64,000 bases of DNA, from NCBI GenBank assembly GCA_030765065.1, contig CM060979.1, forward strand, positions 22,411,001-22,475,000. The letters are read 5' to 3'. Under the pieces are notes generated by a model. It was not told the DNA's origin. It was given only the letters and a program-made list of their open reading frames with translations, and ran no database searches. Below are positions 1-10,284 of the stretch, piece after piece. The position numbers and the translations under genes are program-made. The DNA comes from Deroplatys truncata (taxonomy: Eukaryota; Arthropoda; Insecta; Mantodea; Mantidae). How positions within the stretch are numbered: the stretch's first letter is position 1; every line of letters begins with the position of its first letter.

Positions 1-470
1 CTACTTTTTGCATGGAATGTTTTTCTAAATTTTTGTTTTCTCAAAAATGTTTGTAATGACTTTAGTTAAAGCAAGGGATATTTAACATATTGAATGCCAA
101 ATAAAACTATATCTTGAATTTTGAGTACAGCCTGCGAATTCCCTTTTGGAAGAATTTTGTATAATTTCGTTTAACCGGAAAACTTCGAGAGATAAACGAA
201 ACCTGCAGAACTGTTCAAAACACACAATTTATTTCAAATAACTGTTTGTAGCAGAAGCAATTTCCGATATATCCATTATTAGTAGTAGAATATTTCAGCA
301 TTATGTCATTTTTTAAAATTGCTGTCACTATTCAGTCGATTCTCGCGATGTGATGGAAGTAGTATGGAATTTCAAGGCCAGCATATAGCGGACCGGTTTT
401 AAAATCTGAATATCGGTTCAGTTTGTCCTATCCCCCTTGTACCTACAGCTAAATTGTAATCAAATTATTA
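1..470 (-). repeat. KRep-B copy, cut by window edge
   Basis: Old copy of the ~1-kb KRep family read on the minus strand. Family landmarks are visible in order: the GTATAATTTCG...TAACCGG block near 160-175, a TCTCGCGATG-type block near 343 and the AATTGTAATCAAA block near 450. It is strongly diverged from other copies and its 3' part lies outside the window. Confidence 0.6.
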
Positions 471-499
471 TGATGTGTAAAAGTGTATAAAGATGGTTC

Positions 500-612
500 T
501 TATTTTTGTGTTCGGTGGCCTAGAAATATGTAATTCCAGATTTACGTTGAATTTTTGGGTGGAATGGAATAGTTACTTCCTCTGTTCATTAGGTACGTGG
601 CAGAGAAAACAA
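500..612 (+). repeat. KRep-B 3' fragment
   Basis: Only the last ~110 bp of the family: the GAATTTTTGGGTGGAATG block followed by GTACGTGGCAGAGAAA, which is the usual KRep-B end. It lies tail-on next to the minus-strand copy at 1-470. Confidence 0.65.
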
Positions 613-672
613 TAATTTATCACAGCACGCCAATAACTAAAATTATTAGTGAGAATTATGATAATTTAAAGG

Positions 673-700
673 TATTATTATTATTATTATTATTCCTTTC
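673..700. repeat. (ATT)n microsatellite
   Basis: Short run of about nine ATT units between two KRep fragments. Confidence 0.8.
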
Positions 701-827
701 TGAAAGTTTTAAACCTTTAATCACATACTACTTTCTATAAGGGGAAGTGTTGCATTCCTCCCAATGTCAAGATTTCACTGGGAATATAAAGTTTGAGGCT
801 TCTTGAAAAAAAAACAATAGAAAAAGG

Positions 828-1493
828 ATAGATAAGATATCTTTATTGATTTCAAATTATTGAAGTTATTACACAAGTATTTAGTGCATGGGTCATTGAC
901 CGTACATGCATATTTAAGATACAAGGTGCGGTGACAAAATAAACAACAGAATGAGAAAATAAAACAAAAAAGGTACAAGAAAAAGGAAAATACAGATAAA
1001 TTACCTTTGTCTAACTGAACAAATTTGACCTAGCTTCGCGCACTTTAGCCGAAAAGTTCCCCATGTTTTGCCAGTTCCTCTGGTCAACCAGTAGCTCCCA
1101 ACATGCCAATCTCTTTCTTGAGGGACTTAAGAATTTTTCTTTGAGTTCAATTGTTCGCTTGTTCTCCCACTGTCCACATTCCGCCAAAATATATACCCAG
1201 TCCTCGTCCAAATCACAGAATCGGCAGATTCTCCTGCAAGAATCGTCAGTCATTTTCTGTGCCCTCCAGCCCCCCAGTCTAAACCATGCTATTCCTGATC
1301 TTTCCTTTCTTCCTAAATTAAGTGTATATGCCTCTTTATCCCAGTTCAATTTTATTTCATTTGCTAGACTTAGAGAAGGTTTAATTTTACAATCCGATTC
1401 TATTTCGTGTTGGTTGATGTCTCTTAGTCTTCTTTTTGCACCTTTCTATACGTTTTTGTTATTTGTTTCAGTTATTTGCCAAACTGACCCCAA
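828..1493 (-). mobile_element. R1/I-type non-LTR retrotransposon, 3' fragment (NLTR-1)
   Basis: Minus-strand 3' end of a non-LTR retrotransposon. The 3' UTR (828-1010) ends in GATACCTTATCTATC-like sequence, shared almost base for base with the copies at 4574 and 49113. The 5' end stops in the GT run of the host KRep-B. Only the C-terminal coding segment is present; the reverse transcriptase domain is missing, as expected of 5'-truncated insertions. Confidence 0.8.
1011..1490 (-). pseudogene. C-terminal domain of NLTR-1 ORF2-like protein
   Basis: A reading frame enters from the truncated 5' side and ends at the stop at 1011-1013. The segment ESDCKIKPSLSLANEIKLNW leads into a CCHC-like knuckle. 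That knuckle reads CRFCDLDEDWVYILAEC, so the histidine seen in the sister copy (CPICDLDEDWVHIWAKC at 4.9 kb) is tyrosine here. One in-frame TAG near 1450 replaces the TGG of the sister copy. This C-terminal cysteine-histidine motif is typical of I/R1-superfamily ORF2 proteins. The fragment cannot encode an active enzyme. Confidence 0.75.
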
Positions 1494-2184
1494 GTGTGTG
1501 TGTGTGTCTGTCTGCTAACATAACTCGTAAACAAAATGTCGGATAAATACCAACTTGGTATTTCGGTTCAGTACCTTCCAAATATGCGACATGAAGATTT
1601 TTACCCCGAAACTACCTTTACAGGAAACATTTTTCGAAACTTTTGATTTTCTGAAAAATGGCTATAACGATTTTTATTAAAATACCATACGTTACAGATA
1701 TTTACATGATAAATAAAACGCATATCTTGAATTTTCTGAGAAAACCTGTAAAATCTTCTTCACTCGGAAGGAATTTTGGATAATCTTGTATAACTGGTAA
1801 ACATAGAGCTGTGACGAAAACGTATTTTACAAAAATCTAGATATCTTTAAAATACACAAATTATTTAACTTGTTTGTGGGCACAGGCATTTCCAAGATAT
1901 CCGTTATTAATGGTTCGCATTGTTCGATACTTGGCCATTCTTTTCATGTCGTGTCGTTGTTTCTCGCGATGTCGTGGAAAGAGTATGGAATTTTAGGACC
2001 ATTTCTAAAACATTTTGCTGTCGCTGTTACTTTTGTATCTATAACGAAATGTGTAATGCAGCTATTTACAGAAAAGTTTATCACGATTAAAATAATGTAG
2101 ATAGAAAAGTAAACTAACTTGTGCACCCACTGATTAACGATAGAGGGTAGAGAAAGTCATGTGATTGTAACACATCAAGTTTTA

Positions 2185-3296
2185 AACAATTTATAATTAT
2201 GTGATCCAAAGAATACTAAGGAATTTAACTGGTTTTAGTTAATTTGTGATGTATTCTAAGAGAATCACTGGGAAGTTAACAGAGAGAGGGTGGGGAGAGG
2301 GAGGATACGCTGGTTGCATTCTGTCGTGCTTTAAAACGCTTTCACGGTTACGCACAAATTTGTGCAGGGGATGTTCCACTCCGTGCCTTGAGAACATACG
2401 CATACATGGAGAAAACTTTGTGCATGGTGGCCTTTGCTCTCGTCCTCTCCCTTTTCCGCTCTTATTTAAATAAACGGGTGCAAGGCGATAAGTTAACCTC
2501 CATCTCTACTTGTTATTCAGACTCTAAGTTGGTACAAAAGGCCGAAATCCGTAGCGGAGAAGCCGGACCCGGGAAAGGGAACGCGCGACATCGAAGGTTC
2601 CCGTCGTAGTTCCGCTTCGTCTTCGCGCAAATGTGCAAGAGTAGTTGCACTACAAATTAGTAATGAGTAGGGACCCCATTGTTCTGCAGCAGAGGAGGAG
2701 TTACCTTCATCTCTCCCTCTCTCGAGCTGTACTTCTTTGCCCTTCCACCTCTCTCTCTCTCTCCCTGTAACAATTCCATTCTACAAACTACCGTTCCGCG
2801 CTAAAGACTTGAGGCAGTGTTTGCCTTTACTTCTATAGGTACTATTACACGGAGTGTTGGGGGGCACGGGGGGCATGAAACCTTAACAAAAGAGGTCTCC
2901 CAAGTGATTGACGGCGGAAGGAAGGTAATGTGTACACATGATGTTAATAGGAAACCAAGTAGGTTTTAACTTTTTATCATCTACTTAAGATGACTTGAGA
3001 GCGTAGGCGAGAGGCACTCTGTCTATATGGATAACCCTGCAACTTCTTTGCAAAGTCTAAATCTTATAATAGCTAATTTCATTAAAAAAATACTAGCTGC
3101 AGTAATAATTGTTTCTCCCAGAAATTGTGATCCCTTGGACAACTCCAAACAGTTCCACAAGATCAAAATTCTAAAAATTCAGTAAAATGCAATTGTACCA
3201 AATATATGCATATTTAATTTCTTTACCAGATTCCGTGTGTTCTCCCCACTCGCAGTTCGCCACATGAATTCACTTCCTCCGAATACAAACGGTATA
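2185..3296. other. Unique sequence without a recognised gene
   Basis: About 1.1 kb with no KRep or transposon similarity that I can see. It is locally GC-richer (2280-2900), with pyrimidine-rich CTCTCTCT tracts near 2710-2765 and a G-rich GGGGGGCACGGGGGG tract near 2859. Short open frames (60-75 codons) overlap in several frames and show no protein I recognise. Confidence 0.5.
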
Positions 3297-3301
3297 AAAA
3301 A

Positions 3302-3520
3302 TCTGATGTGTTACACTCACGTGACTTTCTCTACTCTTGTACAAACTATTTTTACAAACGTTTATCCTCCATATGCTTCATGTTAATCGAGATGTTAATC
3401 TTATTGCTAATTTTCTTGTAGATGCAAGGGGAATATGGTAGGCTTTAAGCGATAGTCAAATGTTTTAAGAGCTGGTCGCTGTGTGGACTATTCCATTCTC
3501 TTTGCATTACCAGGACAAAA
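3302..3520 (+). repeat. KRep-A 5' fragment
   Basis: First ~220 bp of KRep-A (TCTGATGTGTTACACTCAC to the ACCAGGACAAAA block). It stops where a second KRep-A starts in the same orientation, giving a partial head-to-tail duplication. Confidence 0.85.
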
Positions 3521-3524
3521 AATT

Positions 3525-4355
3525 TCTGATGTGTTACATTCACATGACTTTCTCTACTCTTGTACAAACAATTTTTACAAACGCGTATTCTCCATCTACT
3601 TCAAGTTAATCGAGATAAACATTTGCAGACTCTATCTTATTGCTAATTTTCTTGTAGATGTAAGGGGAATATATATTTACAAGGGCAATATAGAAATACA
3701 GTAGCCTTTAAGCACATATATATCTCTTAATAGCTGGTTGCTAGGTGCAGCACCATTCTCTTTGCCACAGATTAATACTCTTCGCATATCCAAGACAAAT
3801 AAATGAATAACGAATTCCCATCTGAGAAAAGCAGTATTGGAAAATTTAAGGGAATAACAAGCAATATCTCGAAAATGGTTCACTCAACAAAAAAATGTAT
3901 ATGACATAAATTGTGTATTTTAACGCGATCTACATTTACCAGTTATGCAAAAGTCGTTCACAATGAAGAATACTTTTAGAGACATTCCCAGAAAATTCCA
4001 GATATACATTTTATTTGTCATGAAAATATCTTAAACATATGATATCTTAATCAAAATCGTTATAGCCATTTTTGAGAAAATTAAAATTCCATGTGAAGGG
4101 TAATCTGGGGTGGGGGGATTTTCTTGAAAACCCGAATTTCTGGAAGATACTGAACCTAAATACCAAGTTTGGTGTTTATCCGACTGTTCGTTTCTGAGTT
4201 ATGGTGTTCACAGACATACACGCGGACATGTTTCCAAAAGTCCTTTTTTTTGGATTCAAGGGGTCTCAAAACATATATTTCCGGTGAAATCTCGGTATCG
4301 AATTTTTGGGTGGAATACAATACTTCCCCTACTTACTATACGTAGTAGAGAAATT
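3525..4355 (+). repeat. KRep-A copy
   Basis: Nearly complete KRep-A with all family landmarks: TACCAGTTATGCAAAAGTCG, AATCAAAATCGTTA, the CCAAGTTTGGTGTTTATCCG block, a short CA segment and CTACTTACTATACGTAGTAG at the end. It carries small deletions near 3945 and 4085. Confidence 0.9.
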
Positions 4356-4573
4356 AAAAATTTAAAGCAATAACGAATTCTCGGAAATGGCTGTTGACAC
4401 AATTTTTTAGATAATTTCGAAAAATATTTAAAGTAAAGGATAGTTTGGAGTAAGGCAATTTTCTTGGAGATCTTCGTGTCGCATTTTTGGAAGGTACCGA
4501 ACTTAAATAAAAAGTTAGGTGTTTTTCCGGCTTTTAGTTTTTGAGTTATGCTGTTATATGAGAGATGCTCTGT

Positions 4574-5530
4574 AGATAGATAGATAAGGTATCTTTATGG
4601 GTTTCAAATTATTGAAGTTATTTCACAAGTATTTAGTGCATGGGTCATTGACCGTACATGCATATTTAAGATACAACAGGGTGACAAAATAAACAACAGA
4701 GAAAGAAAACACAACAAAAAGGAACAAGAAAAAGGGAAATAGGGATAAATTACCTTAGTCTAACTCAACAAATTTGACCTAGCTTCGCGCACTTTAGCCA
4801 ATAAATTGCCCATGTTTTGCCAGTTCCTCTGGTTAGCCAGTAGATCCCAACATGCCAATCTCTTCCTTGAGGGACTTAAGAATTTTTCTTTCAGTTCAAT
4901 CGTTCGCTGGTTCTCCCACTGTGCACATTTCGCCCAAATATGTACCCAGTCCTCATCCAAATCACAGATTGGGCAGATTCTCCTACCAGAGTCGTCAGTA
5001 ATTTTCTATGCCCTCCAGCCCCCCAGTCTAAACCATGCCATTCCTGATCTGTCCTTTCATCCTAAATTAAGTATATATGCCTCTTTACCCCAGTTCAATT
5101 TTATTTCATTTGCTAGACTTAGAGAAGGTTTAATTTTACAATCCGATTCTATTTCCTGTTGGTTGATGTCTCTTAGTCTTCTTTTAATACCTCTCCATAT
5201 GTTTTTGTCATTTGTTTCAGCTCTTAGCCATACTGATCCCATTCCAATTCTCCCCAAACCCCTTTCCAAATCAGGTGCCCTAAACTAGGGAGACAGGTTT
5301 TCTCGCTGGTATTTATAACATTTGGATCGTAGTGTGGAGTTATCCCCCTGCATCAGCCTCAGCCAGTACTTCACTGGTCTTCATAACATCCCACCTCCCT
5401 CAATACCCCCGAATTTGATGTGCCTTGTGAAACTCCAAGAACTCTTTTCCAAAATGCTACCTGTGTTTTATTTACATGCTCTGCTCTTTCCCATCCCCAG
5501 ATATCACTTCCGTATAACAAAACTGCCTTA
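4574..5530 (-). mobile_element. R1/I-type non-LTR retrotransposon, 3' fragment (NLTR-2)
   Basis: Second, longer copy of the same family as NLTR-1. The tail GATAGATAGATAAGG lies at 4574 and the 3' UTR at 4574-4759. The coding part (4760-5530) begins at KAVLLYGSDIWGWERAEHV, which matches the post-reverse-transcriptase region of I/R1-type proteins. The 5' end abuts host KRep-B. Confidence 0.8.
4760..5530 (-). pseudogene. C-terminal half of NLTR-2 ORF2-like protein
   Basis: Recognisable segments in order, from high to low coordinate, are LLYGSDIWGWERAEHVNKTQ, WKRVLGVSQGTSNSGVLREV, DINQQEIESDCKIKPSLSLA, GMAWFRLGGWRA and CPICDLDEDWVHIWAKC (C-X2-C-X7-H-X4-C). Two in-frame stops flank GMAWFRLGGWRA, and more stops and frameshifts lie between 5270 and 5420. 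The knuckle is intact here, unlike in NLTR-1. Confidence 0.75.
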
Positions 5531-5668
5531 TCACAGACACATATGTTTTTTATAAAAATGCTTTATGGGTTCAGGGTCCCTCAAAATTTGTATTTCAGGT
5601 GACGTCTCGACATCGAATTTTTGGGTGAAATAGCTTCTTAGTGTAAGTACGTAGCAGAGAAAGTAAAC

Positions 5669-6057
5669 ATACTCGTACTAACTCGCAAGAGAAGGAGATA
5701 GGTATTGCGATAACTTAAACATTACTTATTATTACATCATCAGCAAGTTGTTGCCTACACTCAACAGAGGAGCAAAACAATCAATCGAACACCCGTGCAT
5801 CTAATAATGCTTACGTAAACAAATTTTGTCCGAATGTAGAGCAGCAATAGATTGTCGATGCAATGAGACTGCATACAAATTAAGCCTGCTTTCAATTACC
5901 TTATTTAGTTTCCATACGCCTCACTGACCATCACTCCCATTCCTCTTTTAGTTTGTTTGTTTGATTCTCCATTGCATTAAATTGCATTAGAAGCCTATTC
6001 ATGTCATTTTTAATTCCAGTATAATCATTATTAATCTTTAAGTGTTAATACACTAAA
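5669..6057. other. Unique sequence without a recognised gene
   Basis: A+T-rich stretch between a KRep-B end and a SINE. I see no coding signal or known repeat in it. Confidence 0.5.
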
Positions 6058-6064
6058 TATATTA

Positions 6065-6611
6065 GGGGCGAAGGGAGCGGTCCCCGCAACCGGGGCACAG
6101 CACCTCAAGTAGGTTGCAACGGCCCTTTTCGCTTCTACCGTTACCCCTGGGAGGGAGGGAAGGGACTAGAAGTGTGACCAGATCCGGATGACGACGGACG
6201 CAAGCATGTAAGGGGTCCCTAACGTTTCCAGATCAAACGTATGAGACGGGTTTGGGTCCACCCACAAGCCTCCAGGTCCCAGCGGTCCGCATTGGGGGGG
6301 GGCCCACTCGGTGGCAGGTCCCAACTGAGTCGTCCCGTAACAACGTCAAGGAAGAAACCTGCACAAAGCGCGCATCCGCCCAGCCGCACCCACCAACACC
6401 ATTGCCTGGTCCACAACCCTGAAGTAGATCACGATGATGCGTACAGGATATGAGGGGCAGGAAACTAGTAGTAGAAGAGGCACCACCCTAGCGTTCGCCT
6501 ACCGAGCCGGGGAAACCACGAAAAACACATGGGTCAGAGTGGGAGGTCGACGGGAATCGAACCCCGGACCTCTCAAATGCGATTTGCATACGTTGGCTCG
6601 CTCGGTCGACT
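6065..6611 (-). mobile_element. tRNA-derived composite SINE (SINE-1)
   Basis: Minus strand. The tRNA-like head (6548-6611) starts ACCGAGCGAGCC and contains the B-box-like GGGGTTCGATTCCCGTCGAC. A long GC-rich body follows to 6065. Direct repeats AA[A/G]TATATTA flank it at 6055-6064 and 6612-6621, a normal retroposition signature. The same head and parts of the body recur at 14.1-14.5, 36.9-37.2 and 58.5 kb. Confidence 0.75.
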
Positions 6612-6779
6612 AAGTATATTACTTTATCTATTCTTCAAGACAACACACACAAGGTAATATAGTGCTATTTTGGAAGTTCATTCATATATCTGATTACTTC
6701 CATTCATACGCCGCGTTTTTGATATTGATAAAGTATTTTAGCAGTGCCTCAGATATCGGCCAATCACCGCATTTCACTT

Positions 6780-8381
6780 TTACTTTCTCTACTACGTACC
6801 TATATAGAAGATATTGCAGTCCTCCCAAAATATCTATATCAAGGTTTCACTCGAAATACATGTTTTAAGGCCCCCTGAATCCAAAATAGTATTTTTTGAA
6901 AACGGCCCGTGTGTATGTGCATATGAACAACATAATTCAAAAAACAAAATTCCGATAAATGAAACGTGATATTTAAATTCAGAATCTTTCAAAGATGCGA
7001 CACGAAGCTTTTCAAGAAAATTCTTCTATCCCAAACTAACCTTTACATGGAAAATTGTTCGAAACTTTTTATTTTCCCAGAATTCTTCTAACGATTTTTA
7101 TTAAAATCATATGTATATACACATGAAAAATAAAATGTATATCTTCAATTTCTGGGAATAGCCTGTGAAGACCTCTTCCTTCGGAAGGAATTTTGTATAG
7201 TCTTGTATAACTGGTAGACGTTAAGCGATACACGAAAACGTACTACAAAAAAAATCTGATGTGTTACATTCACATGACTTTCTCTACTCTTGTACAATCT
7301 ATTTTTACAAACGCCTGTTCTCCATATGCTTCATATTAATCGAGATATCGAGATGTCAATCTTATTTGTAATATTCTTGTAGATGCAAGGGGAATATGGT
7401 AGCTTTTAAGCGATAGTCAAATATTTTATCGCTGGTTGCTATGTGGCTCATTACATTCTCTTTGCATGTCCAGGACATAAAAAAAATGAATAACGAATTT
7501 GAGAAAAAGTATAAGTATTGGAAAATTTAAGGAAATAACAAGCCATATCTCGAAAACGGTTCACTCAACAAAAAAAATGTATATGATATAAGTTGTGTAT
7601 TTTAACGCGATCTACATTTTTTGTGTAGTAAAAGTTTGTCTATCTCTTATGGTTTACCAGTTATGCAAAAGTCGTTCATAATGAAGAATACTTTTGGAGA
7701 CATTCCCAGAAATTTCGAGATATACATTTCATTTCTCATGACATCTTAAACATATGATATTTTCATCAAAATCGTTAGAGCCATTTTTGAGAAAATTAAA
7801 ATTTTCGAAAAATGTTCCATGTAAAGGGTAGTCTGGGGTGGGGGGATTTTCTTGAAAATCTTCGTGTCGCATCTCTGGAAGATACTGAACGTAAATACCA
7901 AGTTTGGTGTTTATCCGACTGTTAGTTTTTGAGTTATGCTGTTCACAGACACACATACACACACAGACACACAGACACACACACACACACACACAGACAC
8001 ACACACGGACATGTTTCCAAAAATGCTCTCAAAACATGTATTTCCGGTGAAATCTCGGTATCTAATTTTTGGGTGGAATGCAATACTTCCCCTACTTACT
8101 ATACGTAGTAGAGAAAGTAAAAAAAAAAAACGTAGGCAATCTTTCGCGATTGCATGGAAGGTGTGAAATTTTAACGCCAACATATAGTGTCCTTTTCTTA
8201 AATATTTGATTATCACTGTTCCTCGTGTACCCTACTAAAATATATAATATGCTATTTCTGCAAACGTTTATCTCGATTAAAATGAAGTAGATAGGAAAAT
8301 AAACTTTCGTAAGAATAATTTGTGTACCCACTCATAAACGATAGAGGGTAGAGAAAATTATGTGAGTGCAACATAATTTTT
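6780..8381 (-). repeat. KRep-B copy split by KRep-A
   Basis: Minus-strand KRep-B (6780-7250 and 8131-8381) with a plus-strand KRep-A inserted at an A run. Some KRep-B sequence between the two halves is missing, so the insertion was followed or accompanied by a deletion. Confidence 0.8.
7255..8119 (+). repeat. KRep-A copy
   Basis: Full-length KRep-A, TCTGATGTG to GAGAAAGT, preceded by an A8 run and followed by an A12 run. Its CA-rich segment (7949-8007) is expanded. Short reading frames rich in His-Thr or Cys-Val across that segment come from the repeat and are not genes. Confidence 0.92.
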
Positions 8382-8841
8382 GCTATGGAAGGCATGGTTT
8401 TATTTACATATGCATGAAGAGTTAATGACTGTTAATACACATTTACTTAAAAGCTGTGAGAGATATGTGACAACAGGAGGACATAATTTCCAACATCATC
8501 TATGACGAAGGTATGTGGATATTGTAGTTGTTTGTATCAGAAATCTAACCCTTGAATTAAAGAAGTATGGAATATCCGACTGTGTCGTTAAACAACCTGG
8601 CAAAGAAAGTTCCAATTTGGCGGTCACGCGACCCATAAAGGCTCCGTAGAATGGCCATATAAGTCATGGGTGAAAAGTAGTGCTCGGTGATGGAATTTTC
8701 TAATAAAGAGTGCTCCATGACCTAAAACTTTTGGCAACCACTGTTACAGGGAATTACATTAAGATAAATCTCGGAATTCATCATCATCCACTACAATCAT
8801 CCACCACCAACCATCATCCATGTCGTCTTCCGTAGTCTAGT
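8382..8841. other. Unique sequence without a recognised gene
   Basis: No repeat family recognised. The segment 8778-8838 is a degenerate CATCATCCA-rich simple sequence next to the microsatellite that follows. Confidence 0.45.
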
Positions 8842-8951
8842 AATGTATGTATGTATGTATGTATGTATGTATGTATGTATGTATGTATGTATGTATGTAT
8901 GTATGTATGTATGTATGTATGTATGTATGTATGTATGTATGTATGTATGTA
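8842..8951. repeat. (TATG)n microsatellite, likely 3' tail of NLTR-3
   Basis: About 27 units of a GTAT tetranucleotide. Read on the minus strand it follows the 3' UTR of the element at 8952-10260 as AATAAATAAATACATACATAC. This fits the tail microsatellites of CR1/L2-like elements. Confidence 0.85.
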
Positions 8952-9029
8952 TTTATTTATTCTGCAATTGGGTACTTCCCGGTGGCAAAATTAAACCGTA
9001 CAAAATTTACATCACCATGACTAGCTTAC

Positions 9030-9093
<64 letters not shown>
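9030..9093. repeat. (AAT)n microsatellite
   Basis: About 21 AAT units inside the 3' UTR of NLTR-3. Confidence 0.9.
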
Positions 9094-9095
<2 letters not shown>

Positions 9096-9429
9096 CAAGA
9101 CTAACAATACAAAATGATTAATTTTAAATATTAACAAAGCTTTTAAAATCCCTAATTACTGAACCATTTATAATTTACTTAACTATTCACAATTACTTAA
9201 CTATTCACCATTTACTTCACTATTCACAATTTACTTAACTATTCACAATTTACTTAACTATTCTCAATTTACTTAACTATCTACAAAGTACTTAACAATT
9301 TACAAAGTACGTAACTATTTTCGAGGTACTTAACTATTTACAATTGGTCCTTATATTTAGTTACCAGTATTTTCAACCTGGTAGTGTCAACTTTAATAGT
9401 ATAGTTTGTGAAATGAGTACACTAGTTAA

Positions 9430-10284
9430 TTAACCAACATTTATTCTGCTAATATTATTTCTGAACTGCTTTAAGGTCAGAGGACAGCCCTGAAAGGCTG
9501 CTACAGGCAATTCATTCCATTCCTCAATGGTTCTATTAACAAAAGAAAATTTTCCCACGTCGGTTCTGCACTTTCTACCCCTAATTTTAAACAGATGATC
9601 GTTTCGACCGTAGTGTGCTGGATTCTCTAACCTTTCTCTAACATCCGCCCAAGCATTTGAACCAGGATAAGCTTTAAATAACGCAACTAATCTATGTTTT
9701 TTACGCCTAACTTTTAGCGGTTCCCATTCATTCTCTTCACCTTTTGTAAACCCAAAATCTTTACCTCTCCTTATGAATTTTATAGCCCTTCTCTGCACTT
9801 TTTCTAAGGAATCAATCTGATTGACTCTGTATGGGTCCCAACATGCTACTCCATATTCCATAACCGGCCGCACTAAAGATTTGTAGGCTAGTTCCCTGGT
9901 CTTTGCGCTCCCCTTTTTCAGTATTCTCATTACGAAATGCAATGCTTTCCACGCTTTCCTAGATGTACTATTTATCTGTTCCCCCCATCCAGCATTACTT
10001 GATAAGCACACTCCCAAATATTTGCAGCTGTCCACCTGTGGAATTGGTTCCCCGCCCATTTGATAGTTATGTATAATCTTCCCCTTAGTTCTGCTAAAAA
10101 CAATGGACTTACTTTTCCCAGCATTAATTGTCATTTTGTTTGCTTCGGCCCACCACCTGATTTCATTTAGGTCGTCCTGAAGAGCAGTCTCATGCATGGA
10201 ATTCCTAATCTTATTGTAAATAATACAATCGTCTGCGAACAGTCTTATCTGGCATTTAATGTTTATATATATATATAATACCAT
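9430..10284 (-). CDS. Reverse transcriptase C-terminal part, CR1/Jockey-like
   Basis: The longest clean reading frame in the window (284 codons, no internal stop). It begins in the middle of the reverse transcriptase domain: IRLFADDCIIY holds the FADD catalytic pair (motif C). WWAEANKMTINAGKSKSIVF (motif D) and CKYLGVCLSSN (motif E) follow, then the thumb and C-terminal region (RRAIKFIRRGKDFGF). The first ~8 codons come from the adjacent AT microsatellite, so the ATG at 10284 is not the native start. Fingers, palm motifs 0-B and any endonuclease domain are missing. The frame is recent enough to be undamaged, but the enzyme would be inactive. Confidence 0.85.
   Translation of the reverse strand: MVLYIYINIKCQIRLFADDCIIYNKIRNSMHETALQDDLNEIRWWAEANKMTINAGKSKSIVFSRTKGKIIHNYQMGGEPIPQVDSCKYLGVCLSSNAGWGEQINSTSRKAWKALHFVMRILKKGSAKTRELAYKSLVRPVMEYGVACWDPYRVNQIDSLEKVQRRAIKFIRRGKDFGFTKGEENEWEPLKVRRKKHRLVALFKAYPGSNAWADVRERLENPAHYGRNDHLFKIRGRKCRTDVGKFSFVNRTIEEWNELPVAAFQGCPLTLKQFRNNISRINVG

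Larger units (their letters stand above)
726..2184 (-). repeat. KRep-B copy split by a non-LTR retrotransposon
   Basis: Minus-strand KRep-B. The 3' end is at 726-827 and the rest at 1494-2184, with a non-LTR fragment at 828-1493 between them. The break falls at the GT-rich (CA on the other strand) segment of the family. The copy ends in AGAGAAAGTCATGTG near 2150, the reverse of the family 5' end. Confidence 0.8.
4370..5668 (+). repeat. KRep-B copy split by NLTR-2
   Basis: Plus-strand KRep-B internal part (4370-4573), then a non-LTR insert, then the KRep-B 3' end (5531-5668), which resumes at ACAGACACATATG. As in the copy at 726-2184, the break lies at the CA-rich segment. Confidence 0.8.
8842..10260 (-). 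mobile_element. CR1/Jockey-like non-LTR retrotransposon, 3' part (NLTR-3)
   Basis: The minus-strand element consists of a coding end (9430-10260), a 3' UTR and a terminal tetranucleotide microsatellite. The 3' UTR holds an (AAT)n tract at 9030-9093 and roughly eight diverged copies of a ~20-bp unit (ACTATTCACAATTTACTTA) between 9180 and 9345. The 5' side is truncated just upstream of reverse transcriptase motif C, next to TATATATATATA and a SINE. Confidence 0.8.

Noticed and set aside
1063..1518. 151-codon plus-strand frame opposite NLTR-1 (and 4806-5288 opposite NLTR-2)
   Set aside because: Antisense shadow of the retrotransposon C-terminal coding region, which is the strand with recognisable motifs.
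8843..9034. Open frame of repeated Met-Tyr-Val-Cys
   Set aside because: Pure translation of the GTAT microsatellite.
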